Of a stretch of 64,000 nucleotides of DNA, positions 16,308-28,182 are shown one piece after another. How positions within the stretch are numbered: position 1 is the first letter of the stretch; every line of letters begins with the position of its first letter. The translations under genes were made by a program, and so were the position numbers. This DNA comes from DASQFQ01 sp963730115 (lineage in GTDB: Bacteria > Actinomycetota > Thermoleophilia > Solirubrobacterales > Solirubrobacteraceae): the NCBI GenBank assembly GCA_963730115.1, contig CAVSQM010000001.1, forward strand, positions 310,001-374,000, read 5' to 3'. Under the pieces are notes generated by a model that was not told the origin of the DNA, did not search any database, and worked only from the letters and a program-made list of their open reading frames with translations.

Positions 16308-16787
16308 ATGGAGGGACCCGCCCTCACCCACCTCGATGCCTCCGGGCAGGCCCGCATGGTCGACGTCGGCGATAAGGAGCCGACCGAGCGCTGGGCCCGT
16401 GCCCGCGCCGTCGTGCGAATGTCGCCCGAGGCTGCCTCGCGCGTGGCCAGCGGCGACAACCCCAAGGGCGACGTGGTCGCCGTCGCGCGCATCGCCGCCA
16501 TCCAGGCCGCCAAGCGCACCGACGAGCTGATCCCGCTCTGCCACCAGCTGCCGCTCTCCCACGTCGACCCGCAGATCGCCGTCGACCCTGCTGACGGCCG
16601 CGTGACGATCGTGGTCGAGACCCGCACCAAGGACCGCACCGGCGTCGAGATGGAAGCCATGGTGGCGTGCTCGGTCGGCGCCCTGACGATCTACGACATG
16701 GTCAAGGGGATCGAGCCGGGCGTCACCGTCGAGCGCGTCGAGCTGCTCGACAAGACCGGCGGGAAGGCGGACTTCCACCGAGCATGA
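16308..16787 (+). CDS. moaC: Cyclic pyranopterin monophosphate synthase MoaC
   Basis: A 159-residue protein of standard MoaC length. Conserved segments are LTHLDASGQARMVDVGDKEP, NPKGDVVAVARIAAIQAAKR, LIPLCHQLPLSHVD, TKDRTGVEMEAMVACSVGAL and TIYDMVKGIEPGVTV, ending KTGGKADFHR. It works with MoaA to turn GTP into cPMP in the first step of molybdenum cofactor synthesis. AGGAGGG lies just before the ATG. The stop overlaps the moaA start (ATGA). Confidence 0.96.
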   Translation: MEGPALTHLDASGQARMVDVGDKEPTERWARARAVVRMSPEAASRVASGDNPKGDVVAVARIAAIQAAKRTDELIPLCHQLPLSHVDPQIAVDPADGRVTIVVETRTKDRTGVEMEAMVACSVGALTIYDMVKGIEPGVTVERVELLDKTGGKADFHRA

Positions 16788-17773
16788 AACCGCTCGTCGA
16801 CGGACACGGACGCCCCATCGGGGACGTGCGCATCTCGGTCACCGACCGCTGCAACTTCCGCTGCCAGTACTGCATGCCGGCGGAGGGCCTGCCGTGGCTC
16901 AACCGCGACTCGCTGCTCTCCTACGAGGAGATCGCGCGGCTGGTGCAGCTGCTCGGCGCGATGGGCGTCCACGACGTGCGGCTGACCGGCGGCGAGCCGC
17001 TCGTCCGCAAGGAGCTGTGGCGGCTCGTGGAGATGCTGTCGGGCCTCGAGGACGTCCACGACCTCTCGCTGACCACCAACGGCTACCTGCTCGCCCGCCA
17101 GGTCGACGACCTCGTGCGCGCCGGGCTCAAGCGCCTCAACGTCTCGCTCGACTCGCTGGCGCCCGACCGCTTCTTCCAGCTCACCCGGCGCGACTCGCTC
17201 GCCCAGGTGCTCGAAGGGCTCGAGGCCGCCGAGGCGCACCCTGAGCTGCGCCCGATCAAGGTCAACGTCGTCGCGCTCAAGGACTTCACCGAGGACGAGG
17301 TCGTGCGCTTCGCCGACTTCGCCCGCCGCACGCCCTACGTGGTGCGCTTCATCGAGTTCATGCCGCTCGACGCCGACCACTCGTGGAGCGCCGACAAGGT
17401 GCTCCCGAACGAGGAGATCCGGCGGCTGATCCACGAGGTCCACCCGCTCGAGCAGGTCGGCCGCGACCGCCACGGCACCGCGCGCCGCTGGCGCTTCGCC
17501 GACGGGCAGGGCGAGATCGGCTTCATCTCCCCCGTCTCCGAGCCGTTCTGCGGCGACTGCAACCGCATCCGCCTGACCGCCGAGGGCATGCTGCGTACCT
17601 GCCTGTTCTCGCTCAACGAGACCGACCTGCGCGAGCCGATGCGCGCCGGCGCGAGCGACGCCGAGCTCGAGCAGATCATCCGCGACGCGGTCTGGCGCAA
17701 GGAGCTCAAGCACCACATCGGCGACGAGGGCTTCATCCAGCCGGCGCGCTCGATGTCGCGCATCGGCGGGTGA
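16784..17773 (+). CDS. moaA: GTP 3',8-cyclase MoaA
   Basis: A 329-residue radical-SAM enzyme. The N-terminal cluster motif is VTDRCNFRCQYCMPAEGLPW (CxxxCxxC), then VRLTGGEPLVRKE, LTTNGYLL, LNVSLDSL and VRFIEFMPLD. The C-terminal second cluster is EPFCGDCNRIRLTAEGMLRTCL. It ends SMSRIGG, close to the GG tail needed by MoaA. With MoaC it makes cPMP. It overlaps moaC and moeA by four bases on each side. Confidence 0.96.
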   Translation: MKPLVDGHGRPIGDVRISVTDRCNFRCQYCMPAEGLPWLNRDSLLSYEEIARLVQLLGAMGVHDVRLTGGEPLVRKELWRLVEMLSGLEDVHDLSLTTNGYLLARQVDDLVRAGLKRLNVSLDSLAPDRFFQLTRRDSLAQVLEGLEAAEAHPELRPIKVNVVALKDFTEDEVVRFADFARRTPYVVRFIEFMPLDADHSWSADKVLPNEEIRRLIHEVHPLEQVGRDRHGTARRWRFADGQGEIGFISPVSEPFCGDCNRIRLTAEGMLRTCLFSLNETDLREPMRAGASDAELEQIIRDAVWRKELKHHIGDEGFIQPARSMSRIGG

Positions 17774-18961
17774 AGGACCTCCCCGAGGCGACCGAGCTCG
17801 TCCTCGCGGCCGCCGCGCCGCTCGAGCCCGAGCGCGTGCTCGCTGGCCGACGCGGCCGGGCGGGTCGCCGCCGAGGACGGGCGCAGTGCCGTCGACCTGC
17901 CGCCGTTCGACCGCTCGGCGATGGACGGCTACGCGGTGCGCGCCGCCGACACCGGCGGCGGGTCGCTGACGCTCGCGGGCGAGATCGCAGCGGGCGAGGC
18001 GGGCGACCGCCCGCTCGAGCCCGGCACCGCGCTCGGCATCACCACCGGCGCGCCGATCCCACCCGGTGCCGACGCCGTCCTGCAGTCCGAGCTCGCGGAG
18101 CTCAACGGCGGCAGCGTGCGCGCCACCGAGGCGGTCGCCGAGGGCACCCACATCCGCGTGCGCGGCGAGGACGTCCACGCCGGCGACCTGATCGTGCCCG
18201 CCGGGGAGCTCGTCACGCTTGCCCGCGTCTCCTCGCTCGCCGCCGCCGGGGTCGGGGAGCTCGCCGTGCACCGCCGCGCGCGCATGCACCTGCTCGTCAC
18301 CGGCTCGGAGCTGCTGCCGCTCGGCGCGCCGCCCGAGCCGGGCAAGATCCACGAGTCGAACGGGCTGATGGTGCGGCTGCTGGCCGAGCGCGCCGGCGCC
18401 GAGGTGATCGACCACGGCGTGATCGCCGACGACTTCGAGTCGACCCGCGCCGCGGTCGAGGCGGGCCTGAGCGGCGACGTGCTCGTGGTGTCCGGCGGCG
18501 TGTCGGTCGGCCCGCACGACCACGTCAAGCCCGCGTTCGAGGCCTGCGGAGTCGAGGAGCTGTTCTGGCGCGTTCGCGTCAAGCCCGGCAAGCCCTTGTG
18601 GTTCGGGCGCCGGGGTGGGACGCTCGTGTTCGGTCTGCCGGGCAACCCGCTCTCGAGCATCGTCGGCTTCCTCGCCTTCATCGAGCCGTCCCTGCGCCGC
18701 CTGCACGGCGAGCGCGACGTCGCGATGCGCACCGAGCCCGCGCGGCTGACCGAGGCCGCCGGCCCGTCCGACGGCCGCACCACGTTCCTGACCTCGCGGC
18801 TCGCCACGGGCGCCGACGGCGTGCTCGAGGCGACCCCGACCCGCAACCAGGGCTCGCACCTCACCGGCGCGCTCGGGCAGAGCGACGGCTTCGCCATCGC
18901 TCCGCACGGCTCGGGACCGCTGCCCGCCGGAGCCATGGTCGATGCCGTCCGCTTCGCCTAG
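17770..18961 (+). CDS. moeA: Molybdopterin molybdenumtransferase MoeA, frame interrupted
   Basis: About 396 residues. The N-terminus VKDLPEATELVLAAAAPLEP is joined after a +1 change near 17838-17850 to ADAAGRVAAEDGRS, PPFDRSAMDGYAVRAADTGG, TGAPIPPGADAV, GSELLPLG, PGKIHESNGLMV, SGGVSVGPHDHV and VFGLPGNPLSSIVGF, all MoeA landmarks. It inserts molybdenum into adenylated molybdopterin. The span of 1192 bases is one over a multiple of three; because the gene is essential for every Mo enzyme here, a sequencing error is likely. GTG start overlaps the moaA stop. Confidence 0.92.
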
Positions 18962-19343
18962 CTGGCGCGACTCCGACTTCCGCGAGCGCGACGCCAAGAA
19001 CCCGCGCCGCTGGATCGGGCGCCTCATCGGGGCCTGGGCGTTCGTCGCGCTGCTGCTCCTGCTCAACGAGCAGCGCCGCGACGGCGTCCGCTGCGACCAG
19101 GAGTGCTTCGGCACCTTCCGCACCTTCGAGGCCGGCCATCCGTGGACGAACTACGACGACGCATGGCAATGGGACGCGCAGAACGCCGTGATGTCGATCG
19201 GCTTCCTGCTCGCGATCGCCGCCGTCGTGTTCCTGTTCATGGAGCGGCGGGAGCGCGCCATCAAGTTCACGCTCGCCTCGATCGCGGTCAGCGCGGTGTT
19301 CCTCATCTGGGTGCAGCTGTCGCCGCCGGTCGGCAGCGCCTAG
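18942..19343 (+). CDS. Hypothetical two- to three-helix membrane protein
   Basis: A 133-residue protein beginning inside the 3' end of moeA (20-base overlap). A charged N-terminus (SWRDSDFRERDAKNPRRW) leads to LIGAWAFVALLLLLNEQ, a loop with Cys-rich RCDQECFGTFRTFE and GHPWTNYDDAWQW, then two helices around MSIGFLLAIAAVVFLFM and FTLASIAVSAVFLIWVQ. Family unknown. Coupling to moeA may be for translation only. Confidence 0.65.
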   Translation: MPSASPSWRDSDFRERDAKNPRRWIGRLIGAWAFVALLLLLNEQRRDGVRCDQECFGTFRTFEAGHPWTNYDDAWQWDAQNAVMSIGFLLAIAAVVFLFMERRERAIKFTLASIAVSAVFLIWVQLSPPVGSA

Positions 19344-19756
19344 ATCCGCACCGAGCCGTCGTCCGCGACCGTCCAGTGCGGGTTGTGGGCGACCTCCCAC
19401 GGATGGCCGTCGGGGTCGATGAACACGCCCGAGTAGCCGCCCCAGAACGTGCTCGCGCCCGCGCGGCCGATCGTCGCGCCGGCCGCCTCGGCCTCGGCGA
19501 GCACCGCGTCGACCTCCTCGGGCGAGCGCACGTTGTAGGCGAGCGTGACGCCGCCGAAGCCGCCACGGTCGACCACCGCCGAGTCCTCGGCCAGCTGCCC
19601 GCGGTCCCAGACCGCGAGCACCATGCCGCCGAGCTGGAAGAAGGCGACGTCGAGCGCCGGGTCGGTGTCGCAGGTCCAGCCCAGCGCCTCGTAGAACGCC
19701 CGCGCGGTCGTCACGTCGGCGACCCCGAGGGTGACGAGGGAGAGGCGCTGCTCCAT
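19340..19756 (-). CDS. VOC (glyoxalase/bleomycin-resistance fold) protein
   Basis: A 138-residue vicinal-oxygen-chelate protein with paired beta-alpha-beta modules: SLVTLGVADVTTARAFYEAL, FFQLGGMVLAVWDR, GFGGVTLAYNVRSPEEVD and STFWGGYSGVFIDPDGHPWE. A terminal Glu after the DPDGHPW turn is the usual metal ligand. Substrate unknown. It is the last gene after coxG on this strand with no gap, and its stop overlaps the convergent membrane-protein gene. Confidence 0.82.
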   Translation of the reverse strand: MEQRLSLVTLGVADVTTARAFYEALGWTCDTDPALDVAFFQLGGMVLAVWDRGQLAEDSAVVDRGGFGGVTLAYNVRSPEEVDAVLAEAEAAGATIGRAGASTFWGGYSGVFIDPDGHPWEVAHNPHWTVADDGSVRI

Positions 19757-20440
19757 TCAGCGAGGAGGCGAAGACCGCCCGAAGCGGCGCCTGATCCGCT
19801 CCCACAGGACGGAGAAGAACAGACCGATCCCGCCCACCGGCTTGGCCGCCGCAGGCTGCGCCGGAGGGGGCGACGGCGGGGTGGGTTTGCCGGGCGTCTC
19901 CGAGTCGGCGCCCTCCACCGGGGCGGCCGCCCCCGCGGCCTCGGGCGGCGCCTCGCCCTTGGCGATCTCCTCCCCGCTCGGCGCCGCCGGGGCGTCGGCC
20001 AGGCGCGAGGAGAGGCAGGTCGCGAAGTCCCGCATCATGCGGTTGGAGATGTCCTCGATCATGCCGCCGCGGCCGAAGCGCGCGAGCCGGCCGGTGATGG
20101 TGAAGTCGGTGACGGCCGCGACGCGCGTGCCGCCGTCGTGCTCGGACAGCGTGTTGACGATCGTGGCGCTCGCGCCGCCCTGGCCGCGCTTGTCCGTCCC
20201 CCGCGCCTTCAGGGTCGCGGTGTGGGTCGCCTCGTCGGCGCTCTCGATCTGGATCGTGCCGCGGTAGGACGCGGTGGTCGGGCCGAGCTTGACCTGGAAC
20301 GTGCCGTGGTACGTCCCGTCCTCGTCGTGGTCGGTGATGGCCGCGCCGGGCAGACAGGGCGCGACGCGCTCGAGGTCGTTGAGCGCCGTCCACACCTGGT
20401 CGATGGGCGCCGCCACCTCGAAGGACTGCTCGAGCTTCAT
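19757..20440 (-). CDS. CoxG-like SRPBCC protein
   Basis: A 227-residue protein. Residues 1-150 are a CoxG/START-like domain: MKLEQSFEVAAPIDQVWTAL, LERVAPCLPGAAITD, YHGTFQVKLGPTTASYRG and VAAVTDFTITGRLARFG. Residues 165-205 are a proline-rich linker, then a hydrophobic/basic tail (GIGLFFSVLWERIRRRFG) that can bind the membrane. CoxG anchors CO-dehydrogenase-type enzymes to the membrane in characterised systems. The ATG overlaps the end of the MocA-like gene. Confidence 0.85.
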   Translation of the reverse strand: MKLEQSFEVAAPIDQVWTALNDLERVAPCLPGAAITDHDEDGTYHGTFQVKLGPTTASYRGTIQIESADEATHTATLKARGTDKRGQGGASATIVNTLSEHDGGTRVAAVTDFTITGRLARFGRGGMIEDISNRMMRDFATCLSSRLADAPAAPSGEEIAKGEAPPEAAGAAAPVEGADSETPGKPTPPSPPPAQPAAAKPVGGIGLFFSVLWERIRRRFGRSSPPR

Positions 20441-21039
20441 GACTGGACCTCCTGGAGCCGCTCGGGCGTGTCGATGTCCGTCGGGTCGCTCAACCGCCCG
20501 ACCTCCCATGGATAGACGTGGTCGCCCTCGAGCAGGCCGCGGGCGCCGCTGTCGCCCTCGAGCTCGCCGACGTGGTCGAGCAGCCGCCGCTCGAGCAGCA
20601 CCGGGTGGCCGGGCGCGCCGTCGTAGGTGGCGCGCACGGCGAGGTGGCGGCCGCGGTGGTCGAGCACGCCGGCGATCACCTCGGGGGTGATGAAGGGCTG
20701 GTCGCCGAGCGTGATGACCGCCGCCTCGACCTCGCCGAGCGCGGCGACGCCCGCCTGCAGCGACGCCGACTGCCCGTCGGCCCAGCGCTCGCAGACGACG
20801 ACGTCTGCCTCCGACAGGTCGACCGCGGCGCGGACCTCGTCGGCGTGGGCGCCGAGCACGACCACCACCGGCGAGATCGACGGCACCGCGAGCATCGCCC
20901 GCAGCGCGTGCTCGAGCAGCGGGCGGCCGTCGAGCATGGCGACCTGCTTGACGCCACCGAAGCGCTTGCCCTCCCCGGCGGCGAGGACGATCCCGCCGAT
21001 CTCCGGCTCGGTCTCGGCGGCGCGCGGCGGGCGGGTCAT
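20437..21039 (-). CDS. MocA/MobA-like nucleotidyltransferase (molybdopterin cytidylyltransferase)
   Basis: A 200-residue nucleotidyltransferase. The NTP loop is IGGIVLAAGEGKRFGGVKQV, then DGRPLLEHALRAML, LGAHADEVRAAV, ALGEVEAAVITLGDQPFIT and APGHPVLLERRLLDHV. Within this hydroxylase cluster it most likely makes molybdopterin cytosine dinucleotide, the cofactor form used by the CO dehydrogenase/xanthine oxidase family. Overlaps coxE-like and coxG-like genes by four bases. Confidence 0.87.
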   Translation of the reverse strand: MTRPPRAAETEPEIGGIVLAAGEGKRFGGVKQVAMLDGRPLLEHALRAMLAVPSISPVVVVLGAHADEVRAAVDLSEADVVVCERWADGQSASLQAGVAALGEVEAAVITLGDQPFITPEVIAGVLDHRGRHLAVRATYDGAPGHPVLLERRLLDHVGELEGDSGARGLLEGDHVYPWEVGRLSDPTDIDTPERLQEVQS

Positions 21040-22175
21040 GCGGGGACGCCCTCCTCCATCAGCTCGGCGAGCGCCTCCAGCGACGCCAGCGAGTTGCCCG
21101 GGATCAGGTGGTCGACGTGCGGGAGCGCCGCCTGCATGCCGCGGGTGAGCGGCTCGTAGCGCGGGTCGGCGGCCAGCGGGTTCAGCCACACGACACGGTG
21201 GGCGCAGCGGCGCAGGCGGGCCATCTCCGCGGTCAGCTCGTCGGGGTCGCCGCGGTCCCAGCCGTCGGACAGGATCACCACGACCGAGCCGCGGCCGATG
21301 CGGCGACCGTGCACGCGGTTGAGGGTCGCGAGCGCCTCGCCGATGCGGGTGCCGCCCGACCAGTCCGAGACCGCCTCGGCGGCGCGCCGCAGCGCACGGT
21401 CGGGGTCGCGGCCGGCGAGCTCGCGGGTGACGCGCGTCAGCCGGGTGCCGAACACGAACGCCTCGACGCGGGCGCGCGCCGCCACCGAGGCCTGCATGTA
21501 CATCAGCAGCATCCGCGCGTAGGGCGCCATGGAGCCGGAAACATCGCACACGAGCACCAGCCGGCGCGGCCGCACGGCCGGAGCGCGGTAGCGGCGCTCG
21601 ACGAACTCGCCGCCGTGGCGCAGCGAGAGCCGGATCGTGGCGCGCAGGTCATGGACCTCGCGGCGGCGCCGGGACGGCACCGTGCGGCGCGAGAGGCGCT
21701 GCGGGGCGCGCTGGGCGAGCCGCACCAGCAGGCGCCGCGCGACCGCGCGCTCGGAGTCCGTGTAGAGCGCGAAGTCCTTCTCGCGCAGCAGCTCCTCCTC
21801 GCTGTACGCGGCCGGCGTCGGCACGGCGTCGACCTCGGCCGTCGTGGGCGTCTCGGCGGGGATGCCCAGGCGCGGGAGCGCCGCGCGCTCGATGTGGCCG
21901 AGCTCCGCCAGCGGGTCCTCGAGCTCGTCCTGCGGCGTGGAGAACGCGACCGCGAACGCCTCCGCGAAGACCGCCATGTCGGCGTGCGAGGAGCACAGCG
22001 CCGCGCGCAGGGCGTAGAACGCCTCGTCGCGCTCGGCGGCGTCGACGGCGGCCAGCGCGCGGTGGGCGGCGAGGAGGTCGCCGACGCCGACGTGCGCCCC
22101 GCCCGCGCGCATCAGGGCGGCGAGCTGCGACAGCGACGCCGAGACGCCGGCGGACAGCAGCGCGGCGTCACGCAC
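21036..22175 (-). CDS. CoxE-like von Willebrand factor A protein
   Basis: About 379 residues. The N-terminal helical part (LAALMRAGGAHVGVGDLLAA, DEAFYALRAALCSSHAD) is followed by a VWA domain with MIDAS motif VCDVSGSMAPYARML, FVFGTRLTRVTREL, SGGTRIGEAL and VILSDGWDRGD. CoxE works with the MoxR-type ATPase CoxD to insert the sulfurated or copper-bearing active site into molybdenum hydroxylases. GTG at 22175 overlaps the ATPase stop by eight bases; a GTG seven codons upstream (22196) is an alternative. Confidence 0.88.
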   Translation of the reverse strand: MRDAALLSAGVSASLSQLAALMRAGGAHVGVGDLLAAHRALAAVDAAERDEAFYALRAALCSSHADMAVFAEAFAVAFSTPQDELEDPLAELGHIERAALPRLGIPAETPTTAEVDAVPTPAAYSEEELLREKDFALYTDSERAVARRLLVRLAQRAPQRLSRRTVPSRRRREVHDLRATIRLSLRHGGEFVERRYRAPAVRPRRLVLVCDVSGSMAPYARMLLMYMQASVAARARVEAFVFGTRLTRVTRELAGRDPDRALRRAAEAVSDWSGGTRIGEALATLNRVHGRRIGRGSVVVILSDGWDRGDPDELTAEMARLRRCAHRVVWLNPLAADPRYEPLTRGMQAALPHVDHLIPGNSLASLEALAELMEEGVPA

Positions 22176-23043
22176 CCCGCAGGACTCCCGCCGCACGGAC
22201 CCGGTCGATGTCCTCCCGCACCTTCAGGGCCACGCCCAACGTCTCGTCGAGCGGCTCGTCCGGACCCAGCGCCAGCAACGCTCGCGCCCAGGTGATCGTC
22301 TCCCCCACCCCCGGCAGCTTGTAGAGCTCCTCGCCGCGCAGCCGCGCCACCGCCTCGCACACCCGCAGCGCCACCGCGTCGGGCACGCCGGGCAGCCGCG
22401 CGCGGACGATCTCCGCCTCGCGCTCAGAGTCGGGGTAGTCGATCCAGTGGTAGAGGCAGCGGCGTTTGAGCGCGTCGTGCAGCTCGCGCGTGCGGTTGGA
22501 GGTCAGCACGACCAGCGGCCGCCGCCGCGCCTCCACCGTCCCGATCTCCGGGATCGAGATCGCGAAGTCGGACAGGAACTCGAGCAGGAACGCCTCGAAC
22601 TCGTCGTCGGCGCGATCGACCTCGTCGATCAGCAGCACGCTCGGGCCCTCCTCCTCCAGCGCCTCCAGCAGTGGCCGCCGGAGCAGGAACTCGCGCCCGA
22701 ACAGCTCGCGCGCCTCGGCGCCGGCCTCCGCCGCCCGGATGGCGAGCAGCTGGCGCCCGTAGTCCCAGTCGTAGACCGCGTGGTGGAGGTCGATGCCCTC
22801 GTGGCACTGGAGCCGGATCAGGCGCGCGCCGGTCGCGCCGGCCAGCGCCCGCGCGACCTCGGTCTTGCCCACGCCCGCCTCGCCCTCCAGCAGCAGCGGC
22901 TGCTCGAGCTCGGCGGCCAGGTAGACGGCCGTCGCCAGGCCCCGGTCGGCGAGGTAGCCCTCGCCGGCCAGGGTCCGCGTGACGTCGGCCGGAGTGGCGA
23001 GCGCCTCAGCTACGCCGCCGCCTCCTCGAGCGCCCGCCGGCAC
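22168..23043 (-). CDS. CoxD-like MoxR-family AAA ATPase
   Basis: A roughly 290-residue AAA+ chaperone. Walker A is LLEGEAGVGKTEVARALA, Walker B SVLLIDEVDRADDEFE, sensor 1 VLTSNRTRELHDALKRRC, and the sensor-2 region is around LPGVGETITWARALL. It is thought to remodel the hydroxylase large subunit with the VWA partner. Conserved sequence begins VAEALATPADVTRTLAGEGY; the first codon there is GTA, so the true start is uncertain. The nearest in-frame GTG is at 23043, overlapping the FAD-subunit gene by 34 bases. Confidence 0.85.
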   Translation of the reverse strand: MPAGARGGGGVAEALATPADVTRTLAGEGYLADRGLATAVYLAAELEQPLLLEGEAGVGKTEVARALAGATGARLIRLQCHEGIDLHHAVYDWDYGRQLLAIRAAEAGAEARELFGREFLLRRPLLEALEEEGPSVLLIDEVDRADDEFEAFLLEFLSDFAISIPEIGTVEARRRPLVVLTSNRTRELHDALKRRCLYHWIDYPDSEREAEIVRARLPGVPDAVALRVCEAVARLRGEELYKLPGVGETITWARALLALGPDEPLDETLGVALKVREDIDRVRAAGVLRGA

Positions 23044-23846
23044 AGCACCCGCGCGAGGTGGCGCTTGTACTCCTGCGAGGCGTTGAGGTCGCTCGGCGGG
23101 TTCGTGCCCTCGGCGGCCATCTCCGCGGCGGCGGCGATCGCCGATGCGTCGAGCGCGCCGCCGCGCAGCGCCTCCTCGGCGGCGGTCGCCCGCAGCGGCA
23201 CGTTGCTCATGTGCGTGAGCCCGATCCGCACGTCCTCGCAGGAGCCGTCGCTGCCCTTCTTGACCAGCGCCGAGACGGCGACCATCGCCCAGTCCTCCTG
23301 CGCGGCGGTTGAACTTCTGGTAGCCGAACCCGTAGCCGTCGAGCGCCGGGTAGTTGACCGACGTCAGCACCTCGTCGTCGCCGACCGCGGTCGTGAGGTA
23401 GTCCTGGAACAGGTCGGCGGCCGCGATCGTCCGCTCGCCGGAGGCGCCGCGAACCGTCACGGAGCCCTCGTAGGCGAGCAGGATCGCGGGCTGGTCGGAG
23501 GCCGGATCGCCGTGCGCGAGCGAGCCCCCGAGCGTGCCGCGGTTGCGGACCTGCGGGTCGGCGATCGTGCTCGAGACCGCGGCGATCAGGCCGAGGCTCT
23601 CGTCGTTCGCGATCGCCGTGTGGGTGGTCATCGCGCCGATCTTCACCCCGCCGTTGCGCTCGATCCCGCTCAGCCCGGGGACCTTGCGGAGGTCGACCAG
23701 CAGCGTCGGGGCCGCCAGCCGCAGCTTCATCAGCGGCAGCAGCGAATGCCCGCCGGCGATCAGCTTGGCGTCCTCGCCACCGCCGGACAGCGCGGACAGC
23801 GCCTCGTCGAGCGTGTCGGGCGCGACGTAGTCGAACTCGGCGGGGA

Positions 23847-23850
<4 letters not shown>
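23010..23850 (-). CDS. FAD-binding medium subunit of molybdenum hydroxylase (CoxM-like), frame interrupted
   Basis: About 280 residues. MIPAEFDYVAPDTLDEALSA opens the FAD domain; KLIAGGHSLLPLMKLRLA and TIADPQVRNRGTLGGSLAHG are the two FAD-binding motifs, and FQDYLTTAVGDDEVLTSV the C-terminal domain start. A +1 change near 23305-23311, between FNRRA and EDWAMVAVSALV, restores the family sequence; the length of 841 is one over a multiple of three. The subunit passes electrons from the iron-sulfur subunit to an acceptor. ATG overlaps the large-subunit stop. Confidence 0.9.
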
Positions 23851-26311
<2,461 letters not shown>

Positions 26312-26315
<4 letters not shown>

Positions 26316-26791
26316 AGCTTCACCTCCTGGCCCGCGGCGGACAAGACGGCCTTGACGATGTTGTGGTAGCCCGTGCAGCGGCAGAGGTTGCCGGCGAGCG
26401 CCTCGCGGACCTCCGCCTCGGTCGGGCTCGGGTTCTTGGCGATCAGGTCGGAGCCGGCCATGATCATGCCGGGCGTGCAGTAGCCGCACTGGAGGCCGTG
26501 GTGCTCCCAGAACGCCTCCTGCAGCGGGTGCAGGTCGCCCTCGCTGCCCATGCCCTCGATCGTGGTGACGTCAGCGCCGTCCGCCTGGACCGCCAGGACG
26601 GTGCAGCTCTTGACCGCGTCGCCGTCCAGATGGACCGTGCAGGCCCCGCAGTTGGACGTGTCGCAACCGACGTGGGTGCCCGTCAACCCCAGCGTGTCGC
26701 GTAGGAAATGCACGAGCAGCTGGCGCGGCTCGACCTCACCAGCGTGCAGCTGCCCGTTCACGGTCACCGTTATCGGGACACGGCCTGCCAT
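26312..26791 (-). CDS. [2Fe-2S] small subunit of molybdenum hydroxylase (CoxS-like)
   Basis: A 159-residue two-cluster iron-sulfur protein. The plant-ferredoxin-type motif is HVGCDTSNCGACTVHLDG with a fourth Cys in VKSCTVLA. The second cluster uses LQCGYCTPGMIMAG and NLCRCTGYHNIV. It passes electrons from the Mo site to FAD. It is the first gene of the hydroxylase operon (small, large, FAD subunits, then ATPase, VWA, nucleotidyltransferase, CoxG), and lies 44 bases downstream of the P450 gene on the same strand. Confidence 0.95.
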
Positions 26792-26835
26792 CAGGGTTCC
26801 TCCTCGCCCTCGGTTACGACTCCTCGCCGAGAAAC

Positions 26836-28182
26836 CTATTCGTCGTGCACTGCGCGCGCCACCCGAATCCTGACCGGGAGGCCGCCTTTCGGCCCCAGCG
26901 TCGGCGTCTGGCGGATTCTCAGTTCGAAGCCGGGCGGCAACTCGACGCGGAAGCGCTCGAGCACCGCGGTCGCGATGGCGCGGATCTCGGCCTGGCCGAA
27001 GCGCATCCCGAGGCAGATCCGCGAGCCGCCGCCGAACGGGACGTAGGCGCCCTTGGGGATCTGCTTGCGCGCCTCGGGAGCGAAGCGCTCGGGGCGGAAG
27101 GCGTGCGGCTCCTCCCACACGTCGGGCAGCCGGTGCGACGCCCAGGAGGAGTAGTTGACCGGCGCGCCGGCGGCGATCCGGTGGCCGGCGAACTCGTAGT
27201 CCTTGTCGGCGCGGCGCGGCCCGATCCAGGCCGGCGGGTAGAGGCGCAGGGTCTCGTCGAGCGCCTGGTCGAGGTACTGCGGGTCGGCGGCGGCCGCGTC
27301 GGCCATGTCGGGATGGCGGGCGAGCTCGTAGAACAGGAACGCGATCGTCGCCGTCGTCGTGTCGTGGCCGGCGAACAGCAGCGTCATCACGTGGTCGCGG
27401 ATGTGGCGGTCGCTGAGCGGGGCGTCGAGCAGCAGCGAGAGCACGTCGTCGCCGCGCTGGCCCGTGCGCCGGCGATGCGCGATCTCGGCGTAGATCAGGC
27501 GGTCGAGCCTGGAGCGCGCGTCGGTCAGCGCCGCCCACGGCGTGCCGGGCCCGCGCAGCACCTGCAGCCAGTACTCGCGGCCGTAGAAGCCGAGTGCGCG
27601 CTCGAACTCGCGCGCCGGCTCGCGCGAGTCGGCGTCGAAGCCGAACAGCGCGCGCATCGCCACCCGCAGCGCGAGCTCGCGCGCCCACGCGTAGAGGTCG
27701 AGCTCGAGCCCGTCCTCCCAGGTGCTCAGCGCGCGCTCGGTCTCCTCCTCCATCACGCCGATCGCGTTCCTGACCCGCTCGTGGTGGAAGGCCGGGAGCA
27801 CGATCCGCCGCGACTGCTTGTGGAAGTCGCCGTCGATCGTGAGCATCCCGTCGCCGAGCAGCGGGATCAGGTCGCCGAAGCCGCCGTCGCGCCAGCGGAA
27901 GTGGTCGGCGTGGGAGACGAGCATGAAGTGGTTCGCCTCCGGCCCGAGCATGAAGACGTTGCGGGCGTTGAGGATCCGCAGCGAGAAGACCGGGCCGTGG
28001 CGCTCGTAGGCCTCGAGCAGCAGCCCCAGCGGGTCGACGATCATGCGGTGCGTGCGGCGGAGGCTCGGCGCGTTGTCGCCGGGCGGGTAGCCGCCGCGGG
28101 CCCGCCGCTCGGTCTGCAGCTCGAAGGCGACGCGCTTGAGCGGGTTGGTGCTGATCGGGTCCGGACCCGTCAAGGACGACAC
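26836..28182 (-). CDS. Cytochrome P450
   Basis: A 448-residue P450. The I-helix has LLFAGHDTTTATIAFLFYEL, the K-helix ETLRLYPP (ExxR), and the heme loop VPFGGGSRICLGMRFGQAE with the axial Cys. An HFRWRDGGFGDL stretch lies near the N-terminus. The sequence resembles bacterial CYP families related to fatty-acid or terpenoid hydroxylases, but the subfamily is not assignable. TAAGTT six bases before the GTG at 28182 supports the start. Lies upstream of the molybdenum hydroxylase operon. Confidence 0.92.
   Translation of the reverse strand: MSSLTGPDPISTNPLKRVAFELQTERRARGGYPPGDNAPSLRRTHRMIVDPLGLLLEAYERHGPVFSLRILNARNVFMLGPEANHFMLVSHADHFRWRDGGFGDLIPLLGDGMLTIDGDFHKQSRRIVLPAFHHERVRNAIGVMEEETERALSTWEDGLELDLYAWARELALRVAMRALFGFDADSREPAREFERALGFYGREYWLQVLRGPGTPWAALTDARSRLDRLIYAEIAHRRRTGQRGDDVLSLLLDAPLSDRHIRDHVMTLLFAGHDTTTATIAFLFYELARHPDMADAAAADPQYLDQALDETLRLYPPAWIGPRRADKDYEFAGHRIAAGAPVNYSSWASHRLPDVWEEPHAFRPERFAPEARKQIPKGAYVPFGGGSRICLGMRFGQAEIRAIATAVLERFRVELPPGFELRIRQTPTLGPKGGLPVRIRVARAVHDE

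Noticed and set aside
17770..18961. moeA, gatD, dut and miaA as pseudogenes
   Set aside because: Each has a single one-base frame change and otherwise fully conserved sequence; such essential genes are more likely affected by sequence error.
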